Shown piece after piece: positions 13,176 through 23,692 of a DNA stretch of 64,000 nucleotides (its first letter is position 1; every line of letters begins with the position of its first letter). The position numbers were made by a program, and so were the translations under genes. The DNA is from Hydractinia symbiolongicarpus (lineage: Eukaryota; Cnidaria; Hydrozoa; Anthoathecata; Hydractiniidae), in assembly GCF_029227915.1 (NCBI RefSeq), contig NC_079888.1, positions 10,275,001 to 10,339,000 of the forward strand. The letters are read 5' to 3'. A model generated the notes under the pieces. It had not been told where the DNA came from. It searched no databases and was given only the letters and a program-made list of their open reading frames with translations.

Positions 13176-16100
13176 ACCAACAACACCACCACTAACACAA
13201 CAAGAACAAGAACAACAAAACAGCAGCAGCATTTTCTGGAAACAAATGGTATTTTACAAAACATACTCACCGATGCTTTTTAAAGCTATGGGATGCAGAA
13301 AGTTGCAGCCTCGGATATTCAGGTGACAAAGAAATGGTCGACATTTCTGAATGAGACTAGTGATGGCTTTGCTAGAAATCAGTTCTTTTTTAGCATTTGC
13401 TAAATCAATCTAAAGACGCAACCAAAATTCATAAATAAATAAATACAATGAAAAAGCAATTACAACCTGTGAAGTATGTCAAATATTAGCTTTCATTTTT
13501 TTTAATTTGCCTGGCTAATGTTGTTATTTCATTGTGTGAAAGTTACCAGACAGGTTTAAAATCTATTTATATCGTAAATCTCTTCGTAAACTTTAACATA
13601 ACTTTTTAATAGGGACAAGTTAAGTCTCAAGAAATAATTTTATAGTTCTTCTTAAGCCTGCATACCTTAACATTGCAAAATTCGAACATTGTGATTTTTG
13701 AATATTGTTCAAAATTTTCGAAATTTAATTGGTGCCCTTCTTAAAAAACTGAACTGCATGCTTTCAATTAAGGGGTACACAAATTTCTACAACATCTACA
13801 TTGATTTTTCTTTTTACAAAATTTACAAAATTAATTAAAATGAATTAATAACTTCACTTTGTAAAGCAATCGTGCATTTGTGTATTATCATCCAGCTCGG
13901 TCTAATAATTTTAGATATTCGATATCGAGTATTAGAATTATTGTGACACTATTATTGAATGTCGTTAAAAAAATCAAAGAAAATAATTTTGTTGTTGTAA
14001 TAACAACAAAATAATAATATGCTTTAATGATATTCCACTATCCCAAGCTCGACTGAATTATTTTTCGATGCCACCTCATACAATTTACTGTTTAATATTT
14101 TACCTTACCTTACCTAATATTTGCACCAATAAATTCGGTATTTTAACTTGGACCAGTAAAGGTGATGAGAACATAATAAAAAACCTATTTAACCTGAGGT
14201 TTCCATGGCAGACACCAACTGTTGCAGAAATGCCTTGGTTTTTATATAACTTTAATATAAAATAACAACAGTATGTTTTGACATCACTGATATAAAACTG
14301 ACACAGCCTACACAAATTCTTACACGACTCCATAATACAGTAACTTGTGTTATCTCTTTCCAACTGCGACAAACTTTGGAGCAGTTAACAAGATCAGGTA
14401 GATCAACAAAAAGAAATATATTCACTGCAGTTTGTTTGGGAAGTAGCGATATATGATCTTTCTTGACACTACCATCGTAATTGGGATCCTCAATTTCTCC
14501 TCTTTCTATCCGCTAAAAAACAAAGTAAAGGTGTCAATGAATTGAAACTTAAATTTAAATACCAGGAAATGTCCCAAAAAAAGGTATCAATAAGTTTCAG
14601 CTTATATAAAAAAAAAAAACAGTGAGTTTGTCTTGAACCTATCTATATGATGGAAATATGTCGAGATAAACATAGAATTGGCAGTACACTTTACTTGGCT
14701 TTTTGTTAATAAAATGTTATTTTGAGGATAAACAAGGAATATTATTGTCGAAATATCTTCCTTAACAATGGCAGGTATACCCTTTTACTACCACGGAGCA
14801 CAATCACTACTATTTTTCAATAAGGCCATACAGTTAGATTGTTACCATAAAAGTATTGTTTCTTCGAAATAATATTTCAGCCAAAATAGCAAAAACAAAA
14901 TATATATCTTTGAATTTTTTTTTAGCTGCTCAATCGTGAAAATATCTCAGTAATATAAACAGTAGAAAAAGTTTTTCTATTTTACAAACTGCGAAAAAAA
15001 AGTGTTGTTGTTTTGTCAAGTAATGTAAAAACTTAGTGTTAGCAAGCCAGAAGTATTTTTTATAAAAAGAAGAATAAGAAGCGATAATCATCACACGAAT
15101 GATAACTGAGTGAGAATATACAGCATCGTATAAAATCGAATCCAACATTAACTATTTTTGTGTGAAGTTTCTTGTAAAAAGATAAATTCATGCTCGTAAC
15201 TCCCCCCCCCCAGAATCCCGTAGCAGAAAAAAGTGCCCCTGTCAAATTTTTCACTTGCAAGCATGAGAGCCTGTTCCCGTTCTGCAAAGTTTTATATATT
15301 GATTTGTAATTAATTTTGATAAATGATATCGATGGTGAGCTCGAAGAAGCTAATGCTACATATATGGAATAATCAACAAAACCATAAAATAAATTACCTC
15401 AAAGTATTCTCTTGTTTTTTTCGCATCAGTAGCAACTTTCAACCATGCTTGAAAAACAAGTCGAGCAGAGGAATAATCGAATATCGTCTCTAAAGTGGCA
15501 ATAAATTTTCTTTGTTTGTCCTTCTCGGTACGAACCCATGTCTACAAAAGGTTTATCTTTATTATTCCTTATAGTCTGATGCAACAATAAGTATTTTTCT
15601 TTTTAAAATTGTTTTCTGCCAGTCAGTTTGATGTTTATATCATATTTTTAAACGTTTACTAGATCACAGAAGCAGTGCAAATTGCACGTGTATAGTGCAC
15701 AAACACAATGTAAATGTGCTTTAAGTAGTACAACAACATTAGCTATTGTTATATTATAGATTTCACAATCACTAAAAAATCAAATGAACTTGTCAAGTCA
15801 ATCAATATACGAAGTAATAATATCACTTACCAGCCATGAACGAAAGTGCTTTTTACACACTCTCAGTCTATAATATCTTCCTGCAGAAGCCAGCTTGACA
15901 TTCAATATTTTCTTATTTTCTGATTTTTGTTGCCAGTATGTCCGTAGCGCACTTAAAAAGACAATTTTTATTTTATTATTTAAAACTGTTAGCACATTCA
16001 AGATAAATATATTCTGTACACAACCTGCTATTTAATAATAAAAACATGTAAATGCTTTTAATTCTTATATTTTATGTACGTAACAACTCAACTAGGGAAA

Positions 16101-19100
16101 CAACTTTGTTAATTAATTAGAGTACATATGGACTATAATATTGTCCCAGTAACTATCACATCTCGGTTTTACGATTATATTAATATTACTTTCACTAAGA
16201 TAATTTTGTCGTTAAAACCTATAATACCTTAAAATTAAAACGTTGTAAACAATTAACTTTGGGAAATAGTTTTGATTAATATTTAGCACGATAAGTCATA
16301 ATTATTAAAGGGTTTACAATAAAGATGGCCTATACACATAAACTACAATTTTGATAGTAGCGTACTGCAAGAGCTCTAAAGTCAGGGAACATTTTTATTC
16401 CTTTTGTAAGGTGTGATAATAAGTACGTATTGCATATCCATTCGTTGAATATCAACACTTATCCACTTGAGGTAAGAAATATTTTATGAGTGCAGTCAAG
16501 TGGAATATTGTCTTATGGGATGGACTATTGGGATAAATTTGATATTCAACAAGGAGGGTCATGCAATACAATTGTTTAATTACATAATGTAATGTGTTGT
16601 ATATGTGTTTTCAAAAATAAAAATACATTTATAAATGTTAACAAAGTGCCTATCTCAGTCATTTTAAAATATATTTAACCAATCAAGTATAGTCAGGTAT
16701 AGTTAAAAAATTAAATGATTGAAATCAACATGAAATTAATCACTAAAGATTTAACAGGATGATTTTATATATAATACTAGTCGATAAAGCCTGTGGAAAA
16801 ATCCACTGAGGCAGGATAAAATTGAAAAATAAGCATCATATGAATTTTGATGATGTCAGCAACACATCTATAAAAAAAATAGTACCTTGTTTTCTTGTTT
16901 CCTCCATTGTGTAGGGCTTACACTGCTGATCAAGAAAATGTATATGATCGTGTGGTGTTGATGAGGCGAGTAATGAAATATAAGGGTTTAACAATTTTGC
17001 TGACGTCAGCAATGGCCCGTCAAAACCCCAAAATCTTTTTTTAGAAATTTGTATACCTGTTGCCTTCATCGTATAGATCTTGAAACGTTGATGAAGAAAA
17101 TGTGTAGGATTATGTACTTTTGAAAAACGGTTGCAGAGATATCAAGGTTTAAAGGTTTTTTAATGACGTCATCAACCCGTCCATTCCGAAACGGATTCGG
17201 GGACCCAGGTTTGGGAAACTTACCCAAATTGGTCCCAGGTAGTCCCTAGTTACCCACGCAGGAGATGACGTCAGTTATTTCCATCCGTTTCCAAGTTATT
17301 TAGCCTTAAATTTAAAAGTGCAATGCAATGGCTTCTCTAATCTTAATATACTTTCCTTTGACGTCAATACTATTATAACGTTAAAGTTTGGTAATTTACA
17401 GACCAAATTTATAGGCGATGTTTTATAGACTTTATCAAAGAAATTTATCCACTTTGCAAAAGTCACAGACAGAACTGGCGTATTATTATATAGATTATTA
17501 ATTATATTAATAATTTATCAACATGAAATTAATCACTAAAGATTTGACAGGATGATTTTATATATAATATTATTAATTATATTAATAATTTATTTTTCAA
17601 AAATCAGTTTGCATGATAAGGAATTTATTTTTAAAAACAAACAAAAGTCTCAAAACATTTCTGCATACCCACAGCCACACTGGTGTTTTTTAAAAAACCC
17701 AAGGTAACAACAAACTAAACATACGGAACACTTGTACAACCAAAAACATAATTTTGTGAAAAGGAAGGTGGAATCCCAAAGATCATAACCACAAGCAACT
17801 AAGAAAGTCGTTTCCATTTACCCACTCAAAACTTATCAACATTTACTTTTTAATGCTCACAGTGGACATAGGTCTCAGAACCATAGGTTACATGGCTAGT
17901 TCTAAAATCTTAAACAGTATCAATTTTCTGCTAATGTCAGCAAGTCCCAAGTTCCCCATATCCATGTTTTTTAGCTAACAGATTTTTTATCAGAATTTTT
18001 TTGTTGACAAGGCCAGTTAAATGCTAAATGTTTTGGACCTATTATAAAATTATTAAAGAAGATAATGTAGTGTGATTTTTACTGTTAAAAATAGTTATTA
18101 AACTATAACCCAAACTTAGACTGAGTTTGACTCACTGTATTGCATGAAAGGATGCAAATTTTTCCTTGTTCTGCAACAGAGTTCTCTGCAAATAAAAGTT
18201 TTTAATACCATATGTTTTTGTTTAAATTTTACATGCACATTAATGGATCATTATAAATGTATTATTTTAATCATGAATAGAAATTATGTAACTTGATTTA
18301 CTAAATGGTCTCACATTCAGTTTCCCTTCTTACAAACACTATCCATATTTGGCATCAGCATTTCTATGCCATACCGTTCAACAGTCAAATTCATATAATT
18401 TTCATGAATCAAATGTTCTTTTCACATGGTGTGCATGCTCTTGCGCTTTCCTACATTGCCTACAAAGAATGACGCATGATTCGATATACACTTATCACCT
18501 TACCTGTAGCACAGCTTGAGAACGTTATAATTGTAAAAAGAATGTGCTCTCTCCAGCATTTCTAAAGTTGGCCGCATGTTTTCATTTTCATGTGACCAGA
18601 GAAAGTCCATACTACAAAATCGGTTTTTGGGCTTTTTAGCTTCATCAATGAAAGTGTCCCTTAGGAAAAATGAAAAGAGAATAAAAAGAAGTTTCATTAT
18701 CAAAACAGTTTTTAAAAAAATAAGTTCAAAGTTCATTAAAAGGGTAAACATGTAATTCGTCATACCACTGAATTTGTTCCAGCAAAGATGGATCGTTTTG
18801 TAGTTCATTGATCTTCTCAATGATGTACTTTCTTCCATCTTCTGGTTGATTTACCGCAAGTGCAGTTAATAAACTCTTAACAAGAAAAAGTTTATCATAG
18901 TATTCAAACAGCCAAAAAACAAAACTTCCTGCAGTATATATTTCATGAAGAGAAACCAGTTTGCAAAAGTGAACAAAATTATTTTATAATTTTGGTTTGG
19001 ATTTTGGATTTCTAAAAAATCTATAAATTTCAATAAACAGCCATGTTCCTACTTTTTTACCTACAGCAATAAGCATGCATGTACAAATATCTGCAATATT

Positions 19101-19370
19101 TTTAAACATTGTAAAGCTTTCTACTAGGATTAAATTTTTCTCTCTTAAAAACAAACAACACAATGCTCACCAAGGTCCAGGAATGAACTGAAGTATAAGT
19201 AACTGTATAAGTATCAAAAAACCAACTAACAAACTTGTAAAGTAAAAATCATTAATAATTGTTTTATAGAAAAATTTACTAAATATAGCTCTTACCTCAA
19301 AGATGTCTGGAAGGCGATGATGTAACAAGTATTTCCTCAAATCAGGGTTACAGTTTCTTAACGCTGACAT
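4946..19370 (-). CDS. FBXL13: F-box/leucine-rich-repeat protein 13 (dynein regulatory complex subunit 6)
   Basis: Eighteen coding exons, read from the top coordinate down: 19296-19370, 18766-18875, 18504-18659, 15831-15951, 15398-15541, 14324-14512, 13271-13409, 12563-12716, 10740-10869, 9801-9899, 9397-9517, 8812-8974, 8152-8271, 6910-7120, 6321-6374, 5886-5968, 5434-5514, 4946-5039. All have GT/AG borders and compatible phases, summing to 2244 nt (747 residues); human FBXL13 is of similar length. The N-terminus (LRKYLLHHRLPDIFE, then LAVNQPEDGRKYIIEKI) resembles an RII-alpha/Dpy-30-like docking segment. The F-box lies at about residues 222-262 (SLLPKQTAVNIF, CRSWKEIT, LWSR). Cysteine-type LRRs follow to near the C-terminus, e.g. 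VTDMSLKALGQCRNLLVLNV and ISDKGLQYVSGVCQFLEKL. The family sits in the nexin-dynein regulatory complex of motile cilia. The start is the first ATG after an in-frame stop. The final exon is the least certain. Confidence 0.9.
5561..5870. repeat. ACA/ACG-rich low-complexity tract
   Basis: Degenerate (ACA)n and (ACG)n trinucleotides in the intron between FBXL13 exons 16 and 17. The cysteine- and leucine-rich antisense ORF here is a by-product of the repeat. Confidence 0.75.
7165..7458. repeat. Minisatellite, ~31 bp unit, about nine copies
   Basis: Degenerate copies of GTAAACTACATCTAGTGTTG followed by TACACATATAT repeat across this FBXL13 intron. Two variants occur, one with an ATATAT tail and one with ACACACAC, and they alternate in the middle of the array. 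This suggests a two-unit period there. Confidence 0.85.
7497..7657. mobile_element. Small inverted-repeat (MITE-like) element
   Basis: ATAAAAGTCCTATGCAGTAT at 7497-7516 pairs with ATACTGCATAGAGCTTTTAT at 7638-7657, with one or two mismatches. No coding capacity and no clear target duplication. It sits in the same intron as the minisatellite. Confidence 0.5.
9058..9175. repeat. Dispersed repeat family 1, copy in FBXL13 intron
   Basis: Shares AAATTATGATGTCATATT, CTGACAT, TAATTTTGGACCTGTT and ATATGCACTCAAA in the same order with 28770-28905 in a DCP1 intron. Ends not defined. Confidence 0.55.
10150..10625. mobile_element. Non-autonomous element with GGCGTTTATT motifs
   Basis: Repeated GCGTTTATT-type words (GGTGTTTATTCC, GAGCGTTTATTTGAATAAG, GGCGTTTATTAAAAGGGCG) cluster at both ends of this stretch. 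The same word is the subterminal motif of the pogo-like transposon at 50790-53468, so this is probably a related deletion derivative. It lies in an FBXL13 intron. Exact ends are not resolved. Confidence 0.5.
11730..11935. repeat. Transposon end with repeated GAGTTATCCG motif
   Basis: TCGAGTTATCCG, GAGTTATCCGAG, GAGTTAACCGGG and CGAGTTATCCGGTG recur, ending with GTTACCGAGGTAGCTG. A related word (TTCGATTTAACGAG) near 11070 may mark the other end. The style is that of mariner/pogo-type TIR elements, but I could not fix the termini. Confidence 0.45.
12467..12522. repeat. Inverted repeat (hairpin) in FBXL13 intron
   Basis: AGTCGCAAACACGATG pairs with the reverse complement of CATCGTGTTTGCGACT around a short imperfect centre. 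It begins 41 bp beyond the donor of the exon at 12563-12716. Confidence 0.6.
12993..13060. repeat. Dispersed repeat family 2, copy 1
   Basis: GGACTTAAAATCTTAGGTTATTTGGTTACATTTAAGCTCTTAAACTGT-type sequence, shared with 42450-42545 and more weakly with 20530-20610 and 17860-17930. An interspersed repeat of unknown type. Confidence 0.5.
13143..13195. repeat. CCG/CCA trinucleotide microsatellite
   Basis: (CCG)n passing into (CCA)n and CAACA words, in an FBXL13 intron. The polyproline and polyglycine ORFs over it are repeat by-products. Confidence 0.85.
16427..16569. mobile_element. Hairpin MITE-like element, ~143 bp
   Basis: GTATTGCATATCC, GTTGAATATCAA and TTATCC run in order from 16427. Their reverse complements run in mirror order to 16569 (GGGATAAATTTGATATTCAA ... 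ATGCAATAC). It lies in the FBXL13 intron between exons 3 and 4. Confidence 0.6.
16776..17493. mobile_element. Dispersed element family 3, copy 1, with an empty site next to it
   Basis: Starts ACTAGTCGATAAAGCC with GTGGAAAAATCCACT and ends TATTATTATATAG. A shorter copy at 27371-27909 shares both ends and long internal blocks (GGTTGCAGAGATAT, CTTACCCAAATTGGTC, TACTTTCCTTTGAC). The target was a tandemly duplicated ~77 bp unit; its second copy (about 17517-17590) has no insert and defines the junction. No target duplication is visible. No coding capacity, so the class is unknown. Confidence 0.7.
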
Positions 19371-20972
19371 AGCTTTGCAGTATAATTCATTTATCAATAC
19401 ATTGTTGCTCAATGTTTATTAGTACTAGTAACAAACAGTAGATGCAATTATATTCTGCTATTTAAAATAGAACTAACAATTGATAACAAGTTGCGCTTAA
19501 AATAATTATTGTAGTGTAAATGTAAACTGTGTATTTTTTTATATTTGTGGGCTTTGGTTCTTGAGATATTTAAGTCTAAGTAGTGCTACAGTCACTGCCA
19601 TGACAGTGTCGATAAGGTTTTTTTTTGTTTGTGTGTGATGTAAATCAGCGGGGATGAAAACAAACAAATTCTGAATGAACATAGTGAAGGAAAGCTAAAC
19701 GGATGAACTGTGTCCTACTGGAAGTGGTTTTGTAAAAGCAAAATAAAACAGTTTTTATGTCTTTACCTACTTTTACAATTATTTTTTCTACTCGAATGTT
19801 GTTCTGGAATTTAGCTTCTCTTATTCATCACTGCAACCTTGTGATAAATTTAACTCAACGATGAAAATTGAGTAAAACATCGTTTTAAAAATTGTGATGA
19901 GCTATGTTCACTGTGTGATGTCACAAATCAGCAAAATGTATACAAACCAAGTTGGATTTTGTTTGGTAATGGCAGCGTGATAATTCAATTATCACTTTTA
20001 GGGGAAAAATTTAGGCATAAAAAATGTTCCTCAACATTTATTTTCTGCATTAAACAGCTTAGACTGGACTGGATAATATAATCTGCTTGCTAAAAATATA
20101 ACCCATCTTGATAGGAAAGAGACAAACAGAAAAACAAAAACCTTTTAAACTTTACCTTCTCAGAAAAAGCAAATTAATTTTGCATGAAGACCTTGGAAAG
20201 TTGTTCAGTAATTTGTAAATTTCTTTTGAAAAATCTTAGAAAAGACTTAAAGCTCAAAAATTATGCATGACATCATGAACTAGCTTTGAGTGGGCCAAAG
20301 CTAAAATTCTTTTTTGGTCATTCGGTTTTATGTTTAGAACATTTCACATAAATTTTAATATAATACTGCTTGATAACAGCAATTAATGTTTTAGAGCTAG
20401 TTGCTGATGTCTTAATATATTCGCATAATTAGGAAAACTTTTAGGACCTACAACCTTGAACATATTGGGAAAAAGGATGGAATGTCAAAAACCAACCACC
20501 AGCAATTAAGAATGACATTTAAGTAACACTGTGAACTTGTCAATGTTCACAGAGGACTAAGGACTTGGGATTTTAGGCTATTTGTTTAGGTGCTCTAAGG
20601 GTGCTAATTTTTGCTCACATGCCCTTATTCCAACATATTTCATACTTTCTGGGTGACAGAATGGATTGTTCCATAATGTGGACATTGTGAAATTGCAGTT
20701 TTTGCAGAAGGTAAGATTTAACAATTTAATATAGTACAGATAAGTAAAAACATGCAGAAAACAACATGACTTTCTTATATAGATAATAATGGGCTAAAAA
20801 AAATTATATATCTAAATAATGCAGCTTTCAAATAATATTGCTAGCAAATATGGAATTTGTTTGTTGCTGGGTACATTAAGTTTAAACATTGGAAATAATG
20901 CAATAATAGAAAATTGTTGCATTGGTACAAAAATCAAGGAAATAAAAATAAGGATATATAAGGAAAGTTGAC
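19371..20972. other. Intergenic DNA between FBXL13 and a retroelement fragment
   Basis: No exon-like sequence was recognised. It contains a family 4 repeat copy (20255-20465) and a weak family 2 copy (20530-20610). FBXL13 promoter elements must lie near 19.4 kb, but no clear core motif can be assigned. Confidence 0.45.
20255..20465. repeat. Dispersed repeat family 4, copy 1
   Basis: AATTATGCATGACATCATGA, GAACATTTCACATAAATTTTAATA and GCATAATTAGGAAAACTTTTA recur in the same order at 22738-22945, on the other side of COMMD1. Divergence suggests old copies. Confidence 0.6.
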
Positions 20973-21338
20973 GTAGCTATTTCGTGGAAAACTAAGAAAG
21001 TTAAACAGCTACTCACTTTGAAAGAACGAAATTCCTACACGTCATGTAAAATATAAGAAGGAGTGGGCTCTTGTGCAGCAATTTATATTGGAGAAACAAA
21101 AAGAAATGTTATAACACGGTATAATGAGCATAACAACATTAGAAAGGATTCAGAACCAGCAAAACACTTGCTAAACAATACAGGTCATCAATTTGTCTGG
21201 AGCGTTATTCTATCAGCACCCCTAAACACTAAAATATGGATAAATTTAGAAGCATCAATAATTGCATTGAAAAAACTCGTATTAAATGATCAACTTAATT
21301 CAAAAAAGCTTCTTTTATTTAGAAATGACGTGACGTGA
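20973..21338 (+). pseudogene. Penelope-like retroelement fragment with GIY-YIG endonuclease
   Basis: The frame reads VKQLLTLKERNSYTSCKI, a TAA stop at 21054-21056, then EGVGSCAAIYIGETKRN, RYNEHNN, DSEPAKHL and NNTGHQFVW, ending LLLFRNDVT. YIGETKR with the downstream EHNN and EPAKHL words is the GIY-YIG domain found at the C-terminus of Penelope-like retroelements, which nicks DNA to prime integration. No reverse transcriptase is recognisable upstream. This is a 5'-truncated relic with at least one internal stop. There is no sign of host use. Confidence 0.8.
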
Positions 21339-21814
21339 TCAGTTAATTATTTTTCTCTTTATTTTGTTTGATCTCTTAGGACCATTATGCTTTTTTTTTT
21401 GTATATACTGACTGAAGATTGTAACATAGTAACATTTTATATGCACTAACGATGGTTTTATACCGAAAAGCTTTTGCTTTATTTTAACTTGTTTGTTTTT
21501 ACCATCAATTACCCATCAATTTTCATGGCGAATCATACCTACGCTATAAGTCATAAAATTGCATGGTTCAAAAAAGCTTATAGGTCTACAGTTGAGAATC
21601 ATGGTAAAAACATAAGGAATATGGATGCCCATACACAAAATTTTGAGATGTTAATCCTTTTGTATTTAATAGTTTTTTATTCTAAAATCTTATAATTGTC
21701 ACTTGGTTTGCCAAAGCAATAACCGAATCCTTGTTTTTTCCCCACACTAATTTACAAATATAATTAGTGAAATTTATGAATTTGGTGACATTGAAAATAT
21801 CAAGAAATCTATAT

Positions 21815-21840
21815 ACCTATATATATATATAATAATAAAT
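21815..21840. repeat. AT dinucleotide tract
   Basis: (TA)n followed by AATAATAAAT immediately beyond the COMMD1 stop codon. Confidence 0.7.
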
Positions 21841-22389
21841 CTAGTTGACAATATCATTAATGTTTTGTTCAATTTTTTCTACCTGAGATATCATATCATC
21901 CAACTTATCTATATCTACCTCAAATAAAATCTTCTCGTGCTTCTTCGCTAATACTCTTTTCTCCATGTCCATTTCGAAAATAGCTTTTGGTTCTCCTCCC
22001 TTTTCTTTATTCTCATAACTGACATCTATTCTCCATTTTAACGTCTTTAGGTGATTGTTCCAGGTGGATCTTGTAACAATAACATCATGTATTTTGTGTT
22101 TATTCGTTTTCCAAAACTTAGTAATGGCAGCAGCTTGTGCTTCAGATAAGTAATCTGGCTTCTTTTTCATTTGAGATGTCAAAAATGCTTCTAGCTGTTT
22201 CAATTCCATGTCAGAATACACAATATTGTTTAAAATGGATTGGTACTTCAATAAAATTGCACTGAAGGCTTCCGTGCTTTCTTCTGGAAATAACTGCTCT
22301 TTTAAAAAGTCATCAGTAATTTCGATTTCGCCAAAATACTCTCGCTTCATAAAACCATTTAACAACCCAGAGATTGTTTTATCAGCCAT
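21841..22389 (-). CDS. COMMD1: COMM domain-containing protein 1
   Basis: One uninterrupted ORF; starting at ATG 22389 gives 182 residues. An ATG ten codons further upstream (22419) is in frame, but the chosen start puts SGLLNGF where human COMMD1 has SGLLNAL near its N-terminus. The N-terminal helical domain shows ITDDFLKEQLFPE, DMELKQLEAFLTSQMKKK and AAAITKFWKTNKHKI. The COMM domain follows from about residue 110 (TWNNHLKTLKWRIDV) to DDMISQVEKIEQNI. In animals COMMD1 is part of the CCC complex with CCDC22/CCDC93, acting in endosomal recycling, copper homeostasis and NF-kB turnover. The coding region has no intron, unlike its neighbours. I see no poly-A tail or frame damage that would mark a dead retrocopy. 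Confidence 0.93.
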   Translation of the reverse strand: MADKTISGLLNGFMKREYFGEIEITDDFLKEQLFPEESTEAFSAILLKYQSILNNIVYSDMELKQLEAFLTSQMKKKPDYLSEAQAAAITKFWKTNKHKIHDVIVTRSTWNNHLKTLKWRIDVSYENKEKGGEPKAIFEMDMEKRVLAKKHEKILFEVDIDKLDDMISQVEKIEQNINDIVN

Positions 22390-23692
22390 TGAGTTTAACC
22401 TAATACTAAAAACGTCCAAGCTATAGAGTTACTGTTATATATACATTAAAGATTACAGGAACTTGTAAGCTAAAAAAATCAAAAATCTAGGACAAATTAA
22501 AAGTATATAATGTTTTTATTAATTCTTATATAATTTGGTTAAAAAAAGTATAATGAAAACACCCTTAAAATAAGCCTAGAACCCACTGGCATTAAGTTGT
22601 TTGAAGCAGAAATCAGTCACCACGCGGAAAATAAAGTTAATTGCATATAAAGGAGGTTGAGAGGTTGTCTAGGAATTTGAATATTTTTTTAAAAATTCTT
22701 GAACGGTTCTTCAGAATTTGGACTAAGAAGATATACTAATTATGCATGATGTCATGAGTATGCTCTGCAAGGGGGTTAATTTAACATTTCTGGCAAGGCA
22801 TATAGCTAGAGTTAGAAATGTTTTCTGGCCGTTCACTTAGACACATTTTGAACATTTTACATAAATTTTAATAGTTACCATAATTATGTTTAATGCATAC
22901 TCATAATTTTGCATAATTAGCACAACTTTTAAGACAAATATCTCGAGAACGGATAAAGATTTTTCAAAAAAATAAAAAGATTTCTAGAAAACTTTCAAAG
23001 ATCTTTCATATGAGCTCAACTTGATTTTTCGCGAGAGGTAACCTTTAAGGATGAATCCTGCAAGGAAAAATTTATAATATCTAGCACAAGAGACAAGCTG
23101 TAATTCTGTTTTATTAAGATGTTACACATGTATGAGAACAATAAATTAACTAAAAATATAATTAATGAAATGTTTAGCTCTTCGTTTGATAAATCCGACT
23201 GCTTACCATTTCAATAACACAAACATAACTTTTTTATTGAGCTAAACATAGTTTAGATCATGTTAAGTGCACTTTCCAGTGGACTACTAGCTCGTGGAAT
23301 GAACTTAAACATGCATAAACACTTCTTAGCTTCAATACAGGGTCATGATGCTTTGTTATCCACTTACCACTGTACTGAGAATGGTCTATATTATAGCAAA
23401 AAAATATAGGAGCTGACAGATTGTCTTGGAAAATTAAGCAAATTTCTTATATGTTTATTTTTCTTTTATGTGTAAAGTTTACATAATGCATAAAAAGAGG
23501 CTGTTTCTATTGCTCTTTTGAAATCCATTGCGGTTGAGAGGTTCGAGCATCTGAGGCACTTTCACTTTTGGTATTTGTTATGGTTTTCCAGTTCAAGTTG
23601 GCCCCCATTCAATATATTTTCTACGACTAAAATTTAATAACGAAACGGATTTGGCCACAAGTGACGAACTCTGCATTTAAAAGTATTTCAAT
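22390..23692. other. Intergenic region between divergent COMMD1 and DCP1
   Basis: About 1.3 kb between the two start codons must hold both promoters. The middle carries dispersed repeat family 4 (22738-22945). No core promoter motif can be assigned confidently. Confidence 0.5.
22738..22945. repeat. Dispersed repeat family 4, copy 2
   Basis: Counterpart of 20255-20465: AATTATGCATGATGTCATGA, GAACATTTTACATAAATTTTAATA and GCATAATTAGCACAACTTTTA in the same order. Confidence 0.6.

Noticed and set aside
13035-13326. Polyglycine and polyproline ORFs
   Set aside because: Both come from the CCG/CCA microsatellite; the real coding sequence nearby is the FBXL13 exon at 13271-13409 in another frame.
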